A stretch of 64,000 bases of DNA from Allorhizobium pseudoryzae (GTDB lineage Bacteria; Pseudomonadota; Alphaproteobacteria; Rhizobiales; Rhizobiaceae). Numbering within the stretch: position 1 is the first letter of the stretch; every line of letters starts with the position of its first letter. The translations under genes and the position numbers were made by a program. The notes below the pieces were generated by a model. The model did not search any database. It was not told where the DNA came from and was given only the letters and a program-made list of their open reading frames with translations. This document shows, one piece after another, positions 40,780 to 48,796 of this stretch. The stretch lies in NCBI RefSeq assembly GCF_011046245.1, contig NZ_CP049241.1, positions 1,240,001 to 1,304,000 of the forward strand. The letters are read 5' to 3'.

Positions 40780-42019
40780 ACCGGTTGGAAGGCGCGTCGA
40801 GGCTGTCGATCTGCCGCAGCTTCGGAAAACCCATCGCCCAGACAACCGCCACCGCCAGCGTGCCGAAGCCGCCGATGACGACGGCTGGCACCGCACCGAT
40901 GAGATGCGCCATGGTGCCCGCACGGAATTCCCCGAGCTCGTTCGAGGCACCGACGAAGACCATGTTGACGGCGTTGACCCGTCCGCGCACCTCGTCCGGC
41001 GTCCAGAGCATGATCAGGCTTTCGCGCACATAGACCGAGATCATGTCGGAGGCGCCCATCAGCATCAGCGCGCCGATCGACAGCCAGACCGTCTGCGACA
41101 GGCCGAAGACGACCGTTCCAACGCCGAACAGAGCAACGCCGACGAACATGAAGATGCCGGCGCGATGCTTGATGGGATAGGCCGCGAGCAGGACGGCAAC
41201 GACGATGGCACCGATGCCGGGGGCTGACCGCAAAAGGCCAAGCCCCCAGGGGCCGAGCTCCAGGATATCCCGGGCAAAGACCGGCATCAGCGCGACGGCA
41301 CCGCCGAGCAGGACGGCGAAGAGATCAAGCGAGATCGCCCCCAGCACCACCTTCTCGCCCCAGATGAAGCGGAAGCCGGCGAGGATGGTGGAGAGATTGA
41401 CGGCCTTCGAGACGCTGCGCTGCTGGTTCGGCTTCGGGATGCTGATGATCAGCACCGCCGCTGCGGCCATGAAGGCGAGTGCGACGGAATAGGCAGCCGT
41501 GGCGCTGGCGCCGTAGAGCAGGCCGCCCGCGACCGGCCCGAGGATGGAGGCGGTCTGCCAGGAGGAGGAATTCCAGGCCACCGCATTCGGCAGCGCGTGT
41601 TCCGGCACGAGGTTCGGCGCCAGCGACTGGACGGCGGGCCCCATGAAGGCGCGCTCGATGCCGAAGACGATGAGGATCGCAAACACCGGCCAGGGCGAAA
41701 AACTGCCGGAGACCGTCAGGACGAACAATGCCGCGGTGCAGAGGCAGCCGATCATCAGGCAGATAGCCACGATGACCCTGCGGTTATAGCGGTCGGCAAC
41801 GGTGCCGGTCACCAGGATCAAAAGCAGCGACGGCAGGAACTGGAAGAGCCCGATCAGGCCGAGATAGAGCGCATTGCCGGTGACATCGTACATCTGCCAG
41901 CCAACCGAGACGCTGACGATCTGGATGGCGAAGGCGCCGAGGAAGCGGCAGAAGAAGAAGCGCGTATAGGAACTATGCCGAAAGGCGGCAAAACGGTCAT
42001 CGGATGCAAGAACGGACAT
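40778..42019 (-). CDS. MFS transporter (EntS-like/DUF894 type)
   Basis: A 413-residue major-facilitator protein with about 11-12 hydrophobic helices. The N-terminal blocks ARHSSYTRFFF-type (FAAFRHSSYTRFFFCRFLGAFAIQIVSVSVGWQMYD) and VADRYNRRVIVAICLMIG (motif A, loop 2-3) fit the enterobactin-exporter-like DHA3 group (COG0477). The substrate is unknown. It converges with the GATase gene and is divergent from yggT. Confidence 0.9.
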   Translation of the reverse strand: MSVLASDDRFAAFRHSSYTRFFFCRFLGAFAIQIVSVSVGWQMYDVTGNALYLGLIGLFQFLPSLLLILVTGTVADRYNRRVIVAICLMIGCLCTAALFVLTVSGSFSPWPVFAILIVFGIERAFMGPAVQSLAPNLVPEHALPNAVAWNSSSWQTASILGPVAGGLLYGASATAAYSVALAFMAAAAVLIISIPKPNQQRSVSKAVNLSTILAGFRFIWGEKVVLGAISLDLFAVLLGGAVALMPVFARDILELGPWGLGLLRSAPGIGAIVVAVLLAAYPIKHRAGIFMFVGVALFGVGTVVFGLSQTVWLSIGALMLMGASDMISVYVRESLIMLWTPDEVRGRVNAVNMVFVGASNELGEFRAGTMAHLIGAVPAVVIGGFGTLAVAVVWAMGFPKLRQIDSLDAPSNR

Positions 42020-42151
42020 GAAAAACGCTTTCCACCGGACGCTGCCGGAACGGGACGTCCGTTAAACATGATGAGCCAGACAAGTGCCTCGGCTCTTGCC
42101 GCCTAAGTCGCCAATGTCTACATGTCTGTCAACTCAGAAATGGAGACTTGG

Positions 42152-42442
42152 ATGCTCGCGCTGTTTCAGACCATCGATCTGGCTTTGAACCTGTACACAT
42201 GGGTGCTCATCATCAGCGCCATCTTCTCCTGGCTTTACGCCTTCAACGTCATCAATTCGAGCAACCAGTTCGTCAATTCGATCGGCACGATGCTCTACAA
42301 CCTGACCGAGCCGGCGCTGCGCCCGATCCGCCGGGTGATGCCCAATCTCGGCGGCATCGACATCTCGCCGGTGATCCTGCTCTTGATCATCTTCTTCATC
42401 CGCTCGCTGATGTGGACGACGATCGTTCCGGCCCTGGTGTGA
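42152..42442 (+). CDS. YggT-family membrane protein
   Basis: A 96-residue two-helix integral membrane protein of the YggT (COG0762) family: [20 protein letters not shown], then [24 protein letters not shown], whose TEP-PIRR-P-GG-D-SP pattern is the family signature, then [12 protein letters not shown]. The start [10 protein letters not shown] at 42152 is chosen because GGAG lies 6 bases upstream; an earlier in-frame ATG at 42122 lacks a site. The stop overlaps the DUF167 gene start by 4 bases. Confidence 0.9.
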   Translation: MLALFQTIDLALNLYTWVLIISAIFSWLYAFNVINSSNQFVNSIGTMLYNLTEPALRPIRRVMPNLGGIDISPVILLLIIFFIRSLMWTTIVPALV

Positions 42443-42765
42443 TCGAGCGTGTGACCGAAGCGATCTCTGCCTTTGCCGATCACCTGCGCGTCAGCATCCG
42501 GCTGACGCCGAACGGGTCGCGCGATCAGATCGACGGCCTGGAGCAGTCGGATGATGGCGGATGCCATGTGAAGGCGAAGGTGACGGCCGTGCCGGAGGAT
42601 GGCAAGGCCAACAAGGCGCTGGTGCAGTTGCTGGCCAAGCAGCTGCGCGTGCCGAAATCCTCGATCTCGGTCATTGCCGGCGAAACAACGCGCAAAAAAA
42701 TCCTCCGGATCGAAGGCGAGCCGGAGGATCTGATGAAGAGGTTCAATGCGCTTCTGGCGCGCTGA
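42439..42765 (+). CDS. DUF167 (YggU) family protein
   Basis: A 108-residue protein with the YggU fold signature: [43 protein letters not shown] and the Ser-Ile-x-Val-x-x-G-x-T-x-R-x-K strand ([17 protein letters not shown]). The role is unknown. The start is the GTG at 42439, which overlaps the yggT stop (GTGA). The stop abuts the convergent ppa stop with no base between, at a TGATCA. Confidence 0.92.
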   Translation: MIERVTEAISAFADHLRVSIRLTPNGSRDQIDGLEQSDDGGCHVKAKVTAVPEDGKANKALVQLLAKQLRVPKSSISVIAGETTRKKILRIEGEPEDLMKRFNALLAR

Positions 42766-43299
42766 TCACTTCTGGGCGTTGTAGCGTTCGATGGCTTCGA
42801 CGATCAGCTTCTTGGCCACCGTCACATCCTGCCAGCCGCCGATCTTCACCCACTTGCCGGGCTCCAGATCCTTGTAGTGCTCGAAGAAGTGCTCGATCTG
42901 CTTCAGAGTGATTTCCGGCAGATCCGTGTAGTTGTGGATCTTGTCGTAACGCTGGGTCAGCTTCGGCACCGGCACAGCGAGGATCTTTTCGTCCTTGCCG
43001 CCATCGTCTTCCATGATCATCACGCCGATCGGGCGAACAGCGATGACGCAACCCGGAACGAGCGGACGGGTGTTGCAGATCAGAACGTCCACCGGGTCGC
43101 CGTCTTCCGACAGCGTATGCGGCACGAAGCCGTAATTGCCCGGATAGGTCATCGGCGTGTAGAGGAAACGGTCGACGATCAGGGCGCCGGCTTCCTTGTC
43201 CATTTCGTACTTGATCGGGTGGCCGCCAACCGGCACTTCCACGATGACGTTGACATCGTCCGGCGGGTTCTTGCCGATCTTGATTGCATCAATACGCAT
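42766..43299 (-). CDS. ppa: Inorganic pyrophosphatase (class I)
   Basis: Hydrolyses pyrophosphate to two phosphates in the cytoplasm, driving biosynthetic reactions. It has 177 residues. Family motifs are [41 protein letters not shown] and the metal-binding [12 protein letters not shown]. The C-terminal KYDK-like [23 protein letters not shown] helix is intact ([17 protein letters not shown]). It is single on the minus strand, with only a 107-base gap before the GNAT gene. Confidence 0.97.
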   Translation of the reverse strand: MRIDAIKIGKNPPDDVNVIVEVPVGGHPIKYEMDKEAGALIVDRFLYTPMTYPGNYGFVPHTLSEDGDPVDVLICNTRPLVPGCVIAVRPIGVMIMEDDGGKDEKILAVPVPKLTQRYDKIHNYTDLPEITLKQIEHFFEHYKDLEPGKWVKIGGWQDVTVAKKLIVEAIERYNAQK

Positions 43300-43406
43300 G
43301 TTTCTCCCCGAGTGCTATGTATGAGAGCGTTGAAATGGGTGACGCCTCGATACTCAGAAAACCGGTGCAATGCAACACGGCCTTTCGGTGGAGAGAAAGG
43401 TGACGC

Positions 43407-43913
43407 TCAGGGCCAGACGAACCCGATCTTGCGAAGCCGCACGTCGGCAAAGTCTTCCATGCCTTCGGCCACATCCATGCCGCCATGCCGGCGAAAGAAA
43501 CGGATTGCGTGTTCGCTGTCTTCCAGACACCAGACCACGAGACCGTTGCAGCCGAGCGATTTCAACAGCCGGCGGGCTTCGCCGAACAGTTTGCGGCCAA
43601 GGCCGATGCCCTGGAATTCCGGGCGCAGATAGATTTCGTAGATCTCGCCGTCCTGCGGCAGGGCACGGGCGCGGTTGAGCCCGATCGTGGCGTAACCGGC
43701 AATCGTGCCCTCGACATCGAGAACCAGAAGCGTTGCCGGGCCGCGGGTCGCCCGCCGCCACCAGGCTTCGCCACGCCGCTCGAGCATTTCCGTCAGCGGC
43801 CGGTGCGGAATGAGCCCGGCATAGGCCTGCGACCACGCCACCCGGTGAACCTCGGACACGGCCGTCGCATCGGCGGTTCCCGCCTGTCGAACATCAATGG
43901 AGAGTGTCTTCAT
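43407..43913 (-). CDS. GNAT-family N-acetyltransferase
   Basis: A 168-residue GNAT protein. The acetyl-CoA-binding block is EIYLRPEFQGIGLGRKLFGEARRLL (R/Q-x-x-G-x-G/A pattern), preceded by LLVLDVEGTIAGYATIGL and followed by LVVWCLEDSEHAIRFFRRHGG. The start at 43913 (MKTLSIDVRQAGTAD) is used; a longer frame upstream is not supported. The acceptor is unknown. A CtrA-type box lies 100 bases upstream, in the gap behind typA. Confidence 0.88.
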   Translation of the reverse strand: MKTLSIDVRQAGTADATAVSEVHRVAWSQAYAGLIPHRPLTEMLERRGEAWWRRATRGPATLLVLDVEGTIAGYATIGLNRARALPQDGEIYEIYLRPEFQGIGLGRKLFGEARRLLKSLGCNGLVVWCLEDSEHAIRFFRRHGGMDVAEGMEDFADVRLRKIGFVWP

Positions 43914-44012
43914 GACAGTGCTTCTCACCTCGCCGCCGCAGATTCGCCTCCCGCGAGAACGGGCTGGCGAGACGTTGCCGCCCAATGCATCTTGGGGGCC
44001 GACGAAGAGAAG

Positions 44013-44029
44013 TTAACGCTTTTTTAACC
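44013..44029. promoter_or_regulatory. Candidate CtrA-binding site (TTAA-N7-TTAACC) upstream of the GNAT gene
   Basis: TTAA (44013-44016), seven bases, then TTAACC (44024-44029) matches the full CtrA consensus. It lies 100 bases upstream of the GNAT start on the minus strand, just past the typA terminator. The seven spacer bases contain a T-run, so chance occurrence in an AT-rich gap is possible. Confidence 0.5.
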
Positions 44030-44061
44030 GATGGAACAAGTGTCGGAAGCAAAGCGTCCAT

Positions 44062-44094
44062 AAAAAAGCCCCGGATTTCGCCGGGGCTTTTTTT
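44062..44094. terminator. Strong bidirectional intrinsic terminator after typA
   Basis: AAGCCCCGG (44066-44074) pairs with CCGGGGCTT (44081-44089) around a 6-base loop, flanked by A6 on the left and T7 on the right, so it works on either strand. It lies 19 bases beyond the typA stop and most likely ends the typA transcript. Confidence 0.88.
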
Positions 44095-44112
44095 AAGGAT
44101 CGATCGGTCGGA

Positions 44113-45933
44113 TCAGGCGACGCGCGACTTTTCGAAGCGCTTGCGGTCGTTCGGGTCGAGATACATCTTGCGCAGACGGATCGACTTCGGCGTGACTTCC
44201 ATCAGCTCGTCGTCCTGAATCCAGGAAAGCGCGCGGTCGAGCGTCATGCGGATCGGCGGGGTCAGCTTCACGGCTTCATCCTTGCCGGCGGCGCGGATGT
44301 TGGTGAGCTGCTTGCCCTTCAGCACGTTGACCTCGAGATCGTTATCGCGGCTGTGGATGCCGATGATCATGCCCTGATAGACCTTTTCGCCCGGCTCGAT
44401 GATCATCGGACCACGGTCTTCGAGGTTGAACATGGCATAGGCGACAGCTTCGCCCGAACCGTTCGACAACAAAACACCGTTGTTGCGGCCGGCAATCGCG
44501 CCCTTGAACGGCTGGTAGCTATGGAACAGGCGGTTCATGATCGCGGTGCCGCGGGTATCGGTCAGCAGTTCCGACTGATAGCCGATGAGGCCGCGGGTCG
44601 GAGCCAGGAACTTCAGGCGAACGCGGTTGCCGCCGGAGGGGCGCAGTTCCGTCATTTCGGCCTTGCGCTCGGACATCTTCTGCACGACGACGCCGGAATG
44701 CTCCTCATCGACGTCGATGACGACTTCCTCGATCGGCTCCATGGTCTCGCCGGTCGCCTCGTCCTTGTGCATGACGACGCGCGGACGCGACACGGCAAGC
44801 TCGAAGCCTTCGCGGCGCATGGTTTCGATCAGAACGGCGAGCTGAAGTTCGCCGCGGCCGGAGACGAAGAACGAATCCTTGCCTTCGGCTTCTTCGATCT
44901 TGAGAGCGACGTTGCCTTCGGCTTCCTTGAACAGGCGGTCGCGGATGACGCGGCTCGTGACCTTGTCGCCTTCGGTGCCGGCGAGCGGGCTGTCGTTGAC
45001 GATGAAGGACATGGTGACTGTCGGCGGATCGATCGGCTGCGCGGTCATCGCTTCGGTGACGGAGGGGTCACAGAAGGTATCGGCAACGGTGCCCTTGGAG
45101 AGACCGGCGATCGCGACGATATCGCCTGCATGGGCTTCTTCGATCGCGGTGCGCTCGATGCCGCGGAAGGCGAGAATCTTCGAAATACGACCGGATTCGA
45201 TCGTCTTGCCGTCCTGGCCCAGAACCTTGACGGCCTGGTTCGGCTTGATCGAACCGGAGGCAATGCGACCGGTGATGATGCGGCCGAGGAAGTTGTTGGC
45301 TTCCAGGATCGTGCCGATCATGCGGAACGGGCCTTCTTCGACCGTGGGCTCCGGCACGTGCTTCAGAACGAGATCGAGAAGCGGGGCGAGACCCTCGTCC
45401 TTCGGACCTTCCGGATTGACGTTCATCCAGCCATCGCGACCCGAACCGTAGAGGATCGGGAAATCGAGCTGCTCGTCGGTGGCGTCGAGGTTGGCGAAGA
45501 GGTCGAACACCTCGTTGATGACTTCCTCGTGGCGGCCGTCCGGACGGTCGATCTTGTTGATCGCGACGATCGGGCGAAGACCGACCTTGAGGGCCTTCGA
45601 GACGACGAACTTCGTCTGCGGCATCGGGCCTTCGGAAGAATCGACGAGAACGATCGCGCCGTCCACCATCGACAGGATACGCTCGACTTCGCCGCCGAAA
45701 TCGGCGTGGCCGGGGGTGTCGACGATGTTGATGCGCACACCCTTCCACTCGACCGAGGTGGCCTTGGCGAGAATGGTGATGCCGCGTTCCTTTTCGAGAT
45801 CGTTCGAATCCATGACGCGTTCTGCAACACGCTGGTTTTCGCGGAACGAGCCGGACTGCTTCAGAAGTTCGTCGACAAGGGTCGTTTTCCCATGGTCAAC
45901 GTGCGCGATGATCGCGATGTTGCGAAGTGCCAT
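44113..45933 (-). CDS. typA: Translational GTPase TypA/BipA
   Basis: Ribosome-binding GTPase of the EF-G/LepA superfamily with roles in stress and ribosome assembly. From 45933 it has 606 residues. G1 is AHVDHGKTT, G3 is DTPGHADFGG, and G4 is AINKIDRPDGR. ARGTAIMNRLFHSYQPFKG-type C-terminal sequence (GTAIMNRLFHSYQPF) and the TypA-specific RIRKMYLDPNDRKRFEK-like tail (IRLRKMYLDPNDRKR) are present. It is monocistronic, with a strong terminator beyond its stop. Confidence 0.97.
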   Translation of the reverse strand: MALRNIAIIAHVDHGKTTLVDELLKQSGSFRENQRVAERVMDSNDLEKERGITILAKATSVEWKGVRINIVDTPGHADFGGEVERILSMVDGAIVLVDSSEGPMPQTKFVVSKALKVGLRPIVAINKIDRPDGRHEEVINEVFDLFANLDATDEQLDFPILYGSGRDGWMNVNPEGPKDEGLAPLLDLVLKHVPEPTVEEGPFRMIGTILEANNFLGRIITGRIASGSIKPNQAVKVLGQDGKTIESGRISKILAFRGIERTAIEEAHAGDIVAIAGLSKGTVADTFCDPSVTEAMTAQPIDPPTVTMSFIVNDSPLAGTEGDKVTSRVIRDRLFKEAEGNVALKIEEAEGKDSFFVSGRGELQLAVLIETMRREGFELAVSRPRVVMHKDEATGETMEPIEEVVIDVDEEHSGVVVQKMSERKAEMTELRPSGGNRVRLKFLAPTRGLIGYQSELLTDTRGTAIMNRLFHSYQPFKGAIAGRNNGVLLSNGSGEAVAYAMFNLEDRGPMIIEPGEKVYQGMIIGIHSRDNDLEVNVLKGKQLTNIRAAGKDEAVKLTPPIRMTLDRALSWIQDDELMEVTPKSIRLRKMYLDPNDRKRFEKSRVA

Positions 45934-45973
45934 ATTGGTTTCTCTGGGGCTGTGGCGCACGCCGGAAGCTCTA

Positions 45974-46025
45974 CGCGCCAATTTTCATTTGGCGCGCTCA
46001 TAGCCTGTTTTTCGCATTTGCGAAA
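45974..46025. repeat. Two adjacent inverted repeats between the ABC exporter operon and typA
   Basis: CGCGCCAA (45974-45981) with TTGGCGCG (45989-45996) is a perfect 8-base stem with a 7-base loop. TTTCGC (46010-46015) with GCGAAA (46020-46025) is a 6-base stem with a 4-base loop. They sit in the 136-base gap where the ABC operon transcript ends and typA begins, both on the minus strand. Neither is followed by a T-run, so they may be leader structures of typA or 3'-end hairpins. Confidence 0.5.
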
Positions 46026-46069
46026 GGGGGAGGCTGAACGCACGGTTAAAGCGGGGCAGATTCGAGCTC

Positions 46070-46870
46070 TCATCCGCCGCCGCCCTGGTAGCGCCGGAGG
46101 CAAGAACGCCAGAAGAAGAAGGCCGCCACGACCGAAAGAGGACCGGCCGCGAGACCGACCAGACCGGCAGCCTGGCCGAGATAGGGCACGGGCCGGCCGA
46201 GCAGCACCGACACCGGCACATAGGCCATGTAGCCGAGCGGAATGACCGACAGCAATGCGATCTGGAAGGGGCCGGCGAAGATGCTGGCCGGATAGCGCGA
46301 CAGCTCCCAGAAGTCGAAATAGATGCCGAAGAGATAGCGTGCGCGGCCCAGTACCATGGCGCAGGCGCTGATGATGGTAATCATCGAGGCGGTGATCAGC
46401 GCCGCGCTGATGAGGCTGCCGGCCATCAGCAAGGATGTGGCGACCGTCCAGTCGATGGCAAGCTGCGGCAGGGCCCAGAGGATCAACCCGGCGCCGAGCA
46501 GGATATGCCCGCCATATTCGATGTTGAAGCCGGAAAAGACGAGATAGGCCCAGGGGTTCAGCGGCCGCACGAGCAACGTGTCGAACTCGCCGCCGAGCAC
46601 GATCTCCTCCATGCGCCTCAGCTGCACGAGCGTGAAGCAGGCGCCGAGCGCATAACCCAGCGTGTGGAAGCCCAGAAGCAGCGCCATCTGCGGCCAGGAC
46701 CAGCCACCGATGTTTTCGAAGCGGGTCAGGATCAGCCAGATCGACGTAAAGACGCCCGCATAGCCGAAAGCCTGGGCTGCCCAGGCAATCACCAGGCTGG
46801 CGCGGAACTCAAGCCGGGTCCTGACCCGAAGGCGCATGAGATAGAAGAGCAGGGAGAGCGTTTCGCGCAT
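46070..46870 (-). CDS. ABC-2 type exporter permease (COG3694-like)
   Basis: A 266-residue permease with six predicted helices, the DUF990/COG3694 type: RLRVRTRLEFRASLVIAWAAQ at the N-terminus, then GFHTLGYALGACFTLVQLRRMEEIVLGGEFDTLLVRPLNPW, which is the family's conserved interhelical block. It pairs with the permease just upstream and the ATPase to form an uncharacterised exporter; the substrate is unknown. It starts 2 bases after the preceding permease stop. Confidence 0.9.
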   Translation of the reverse strand: MRETLSLLFYLMRLRVRTRLEFRASLVIAWAAQAFGYAGVFTSIWLILTRFENIGGWSWPQMALLLGFHTLGYALGACFTLVQLRRMEEIVLGGEFDTLLVRPLNPWAYLVFSGFNIEYGGHILLGAGLILWALPQLAIDWTVATSLLMAGSLISAALITASMITIISACAMVLGRARYLFGIYFDFWELSRYPASIFAGPFQIALLSVIPLGYMAYVPVSVLLGRPVPYLGQAAGLVGLAAGPLSVVAAFFFWRSCLRRYQGGGG

Positions 46871-46872
46871 CC

Positions 46873-47667
46873 TCAGCCTCCCTGCACCACGACCTGGCCG
46901 CAGGCGCGCGACCAGACGAAGGAGACGGCCAGCGTGAGGACAGCGACCCAGGCACCACCAGCCAGCAGGTAGAAGAGCGACGTCATCAGATCTCGCTCGC
47001 CGAGATAGACGGCCATGGGATGATAGGTGATCCAGGAGAAGGGCAGCACATGCGCCACCTCCGCCAGTCCCTTCGGAAAGAACCAGATCGGCACCAGCCC
47101 GCCGGACAAGACGGCGAGGATGCCGCGCATGAACCATTCGAGCGAATGGGCATCGAACACCCAAAAGGAAAACAGGCCGACGAGGATGGCGGACAGCATC
47201 AGGATGCCGAGCGAGACCGCGAGAAATCCGAGGAAGAGCAGACCATGGCCAAGACTCGCCGGCGGCTGCACACCATAGATGAGGCCCATGATGACGATGA
47301 CCGGCAGCGAGGTCATCAGCCAGTCGAAGAAGCGTGAGCCCAGTTGTTCGGCAAGCAGCATCACCGGATAGGCCACCGGACGCAGCAGGGTGGCGCCGAT
47401 CGCGCCGGTGCGGATCGTTCCGCCGACCTCCCGGACGATCATCGTCGCATCCCAGCTGGAGAGAATGGTGCCGCCGATCAGCGCATAGGTGATCATCTGC
47501 GGCAGCGTGATGCCGTTCATGCTGCCATGGCCGGCAAACACCGCCTGCCAGATGGAGATGCGGGCGAGGATATCGACGAGCGTGCCGAAGATGCGGACAA
47601 TCGTGCGGGAACGGTGTTCCAGCTCCCGCTGGAAGGCGGCACGGATGAGGGCGAGAAAGGCGCTCAT
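46873..47667 (-). CDS. ABC-2 type exporter permease (COG4587-like)
   Basis: A 264-residue six-helix permease: ISIWQAVFAGHGSMNGITLPQMITYALIG near the N-terminus and VREVGGTIRTGAIGATLLRPVAYPVMLL, the COG4587 conserved block resembling its partner's LVRPLNPW region. The 47667 ATG overlaps the ATPase stop (47664) by 4 bases, so the three genes are translationally coupled. The substrate is unknown. Confidence 0.9.
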   Translation of the reverse strand: MSAFLALIRAAFQRELEHRSRTIVRIFGTLVDILARISIWQAVFAGHGSMNGITLPQMITYALIGGTILSSWDATMIVREVGGTIRTGAIGATLLRPVAYPVMLLAEQLGSRFFDWLMTSLPVIVIMGLIYGVQPPASLGHGLLFLGFLAVSLGILMLSAILVGLFSFWVFDAHSLEWFMRGILAVLSGGLVPIWFFPKGLAEVAHVLPFSWITYHPMAVYLGERDLMTSLFYLLAGGAWVAVLTLAVSFVWSRACGQVVVQGG

Positions 47668-48653
47668 GCGGCAGCCTTCGCCTGGTAATGCGTGCGGATG
47701 ATCTCTTCGATGCCGGGTTCGTGCAGGCGGACGTCGCGCAGGTCCGTCTCCGTCTGGAGGGCTGCCAGCAGCTGGACGAGCGAGCGGCCGTCATCGGCAA
47801 GCAGGAATTCGCGGACATGCCCCTCCCCGCCGGCAGGTTCGGCATCCGGCAGGTGCACGACACCCGGTTCACCGGCAAACTCCAGCACCAGCCTGCGGCG
47901 CGCACCGAACCGGGTTCGAAGCGCATCGACAGCACCGTCGAACAGAAGCCGGCCTTCATCCACCATGATCAGGCGCGGGCAGATCTCCTCGATGTCCTGC
48001 AGGTCATGGGTGGTCAAGATAATCGTGGTGCCGCGCTCGCGGTTCATGCGCGACAGGAACTTGCGCACCACGTCCTTCGCCACCACGTCGAGGCCGATAG
48101 TCGGCTCGTCGAGAAAGAGGATTTTCGGATCATGCATCAGCGCCATGGCGATTTCGGCGCGCATGCGCTGGCCAAGGCTCAAGTGCCGCACGGGACGCTG
48201 CAGAAAGGAGGCGAGCCCCATCAGCGCGGTGAGATCGGCACGATTGCGCTCGAAGACCGGCTCCGGCACGCGGTACATGCGCCGGTGCAGTTCGAAGCTT
48301 TCGAAGAGCGGCAGTTCCCACCAGAGCTGCGTGCGCTGGCCGAAGACGACGCCGATATCGCGGGCATTGGCCACCCGCTCCGCCTGCGGATGGCGCCCGA
48401 GCACCGTCACCGTTCCGGAAGTAGGTGCGAGGATGCCGGTCAGCATCTTGATCATCGTCGATTTGCCGGCACCGTTCGGGCCGAGATAACCGACCGCCTC
48501 GCCGGCGGAGATCTCGAACGAGATGTCCTCGACCGCCCGGACAGGCTTCGTCACGGGCGCGATGAAGCTCTTCACCGCACCGGCAAAGCCCGGCTGCGGC
48601 ACACGTTGCCGGAACGTCTTCGAAACGGAAGTTGCGGATATGATGGAAGTCAT
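47664..48653 (-). CDS. ABC exporter ATP-binding protein (COG4586-like)
   Basis: A 329-residue ATPase. From 48653 it starts MTSIISATSVSKTFRQRV. Walker A is GPNGAGKST, the signature is HLSLGQRMRAEIAMAL (LSLGQ rather than LSGGQ), Walker B is ILFLDEPTIGLD, and the H-loop is ILTTHDLQDIEEICPR. The LSLGQRMR signature and the long N-terminal segment before the first strand are typical of COG4586. It is first of the three-gene exporter on the minus strand. Confidence 0.93.
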   Translation of the reverse strand: MTSIISATSVSKTFRQRVPQPGFAGAVKSFIAPVTKPVRAVEDISFEISAGEAVGYLGPNGAGKSTMIKMLTGILAPTSGTVTVLGRHPQAERVANARDIGVVFGQRTQLWWELPLFESFELHRRMYRVPEPVFERNRADLTALMGLASFLQRPVRHLSLGQRMRAEIAMALMHDPKILFLDEPTIGLDVVAKDVVRKFLSRMNRERGTTIILTTHDLQDIEEICPRLIMVDEGRLLFDGAVDALRTRFGARRRLVLEFAGEPGVVHLPDAEPAGGEGHVREFLLADDGRSLVQLLAALQTETDLRDVRLHEPGIEEIIRTHYQAKAAA

Positions 48654-48796
48654 GGCGGGAAATCCTGACGCGTCCACCGCTTAAAGCGGGTCAGCATGAA
48701 GCTTATGCGACAGTCTTGCGATTCGCCCGCGACTTCTTGTGATGAATGGCATCGACGGGGCGAATGACCACCCCGTCGGTTCTTGTGAACCCCGGT

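Noticed and set aside
43381..43400. Inverted repeat CCTTTC/GAAAGG as a terminator of the GNAT gene
   Set aside because: The stem is only six bases and no T-run follows in the needed direction.
44353..46245. 630-codon plus-strand frame across typA and the exporter permease end
   Set aside because: It overlaps two well-supported minus-strand genes and a terminator region, and has no recognisable domain.
46070..47959. A single 629-residue protein covering both exporter permeases
   Set aside because: The real permease ends are clear: one starts at 46870 and the other spans 46873-47667 in another frame. The long frame is an accidental read-through of shadow sequence.
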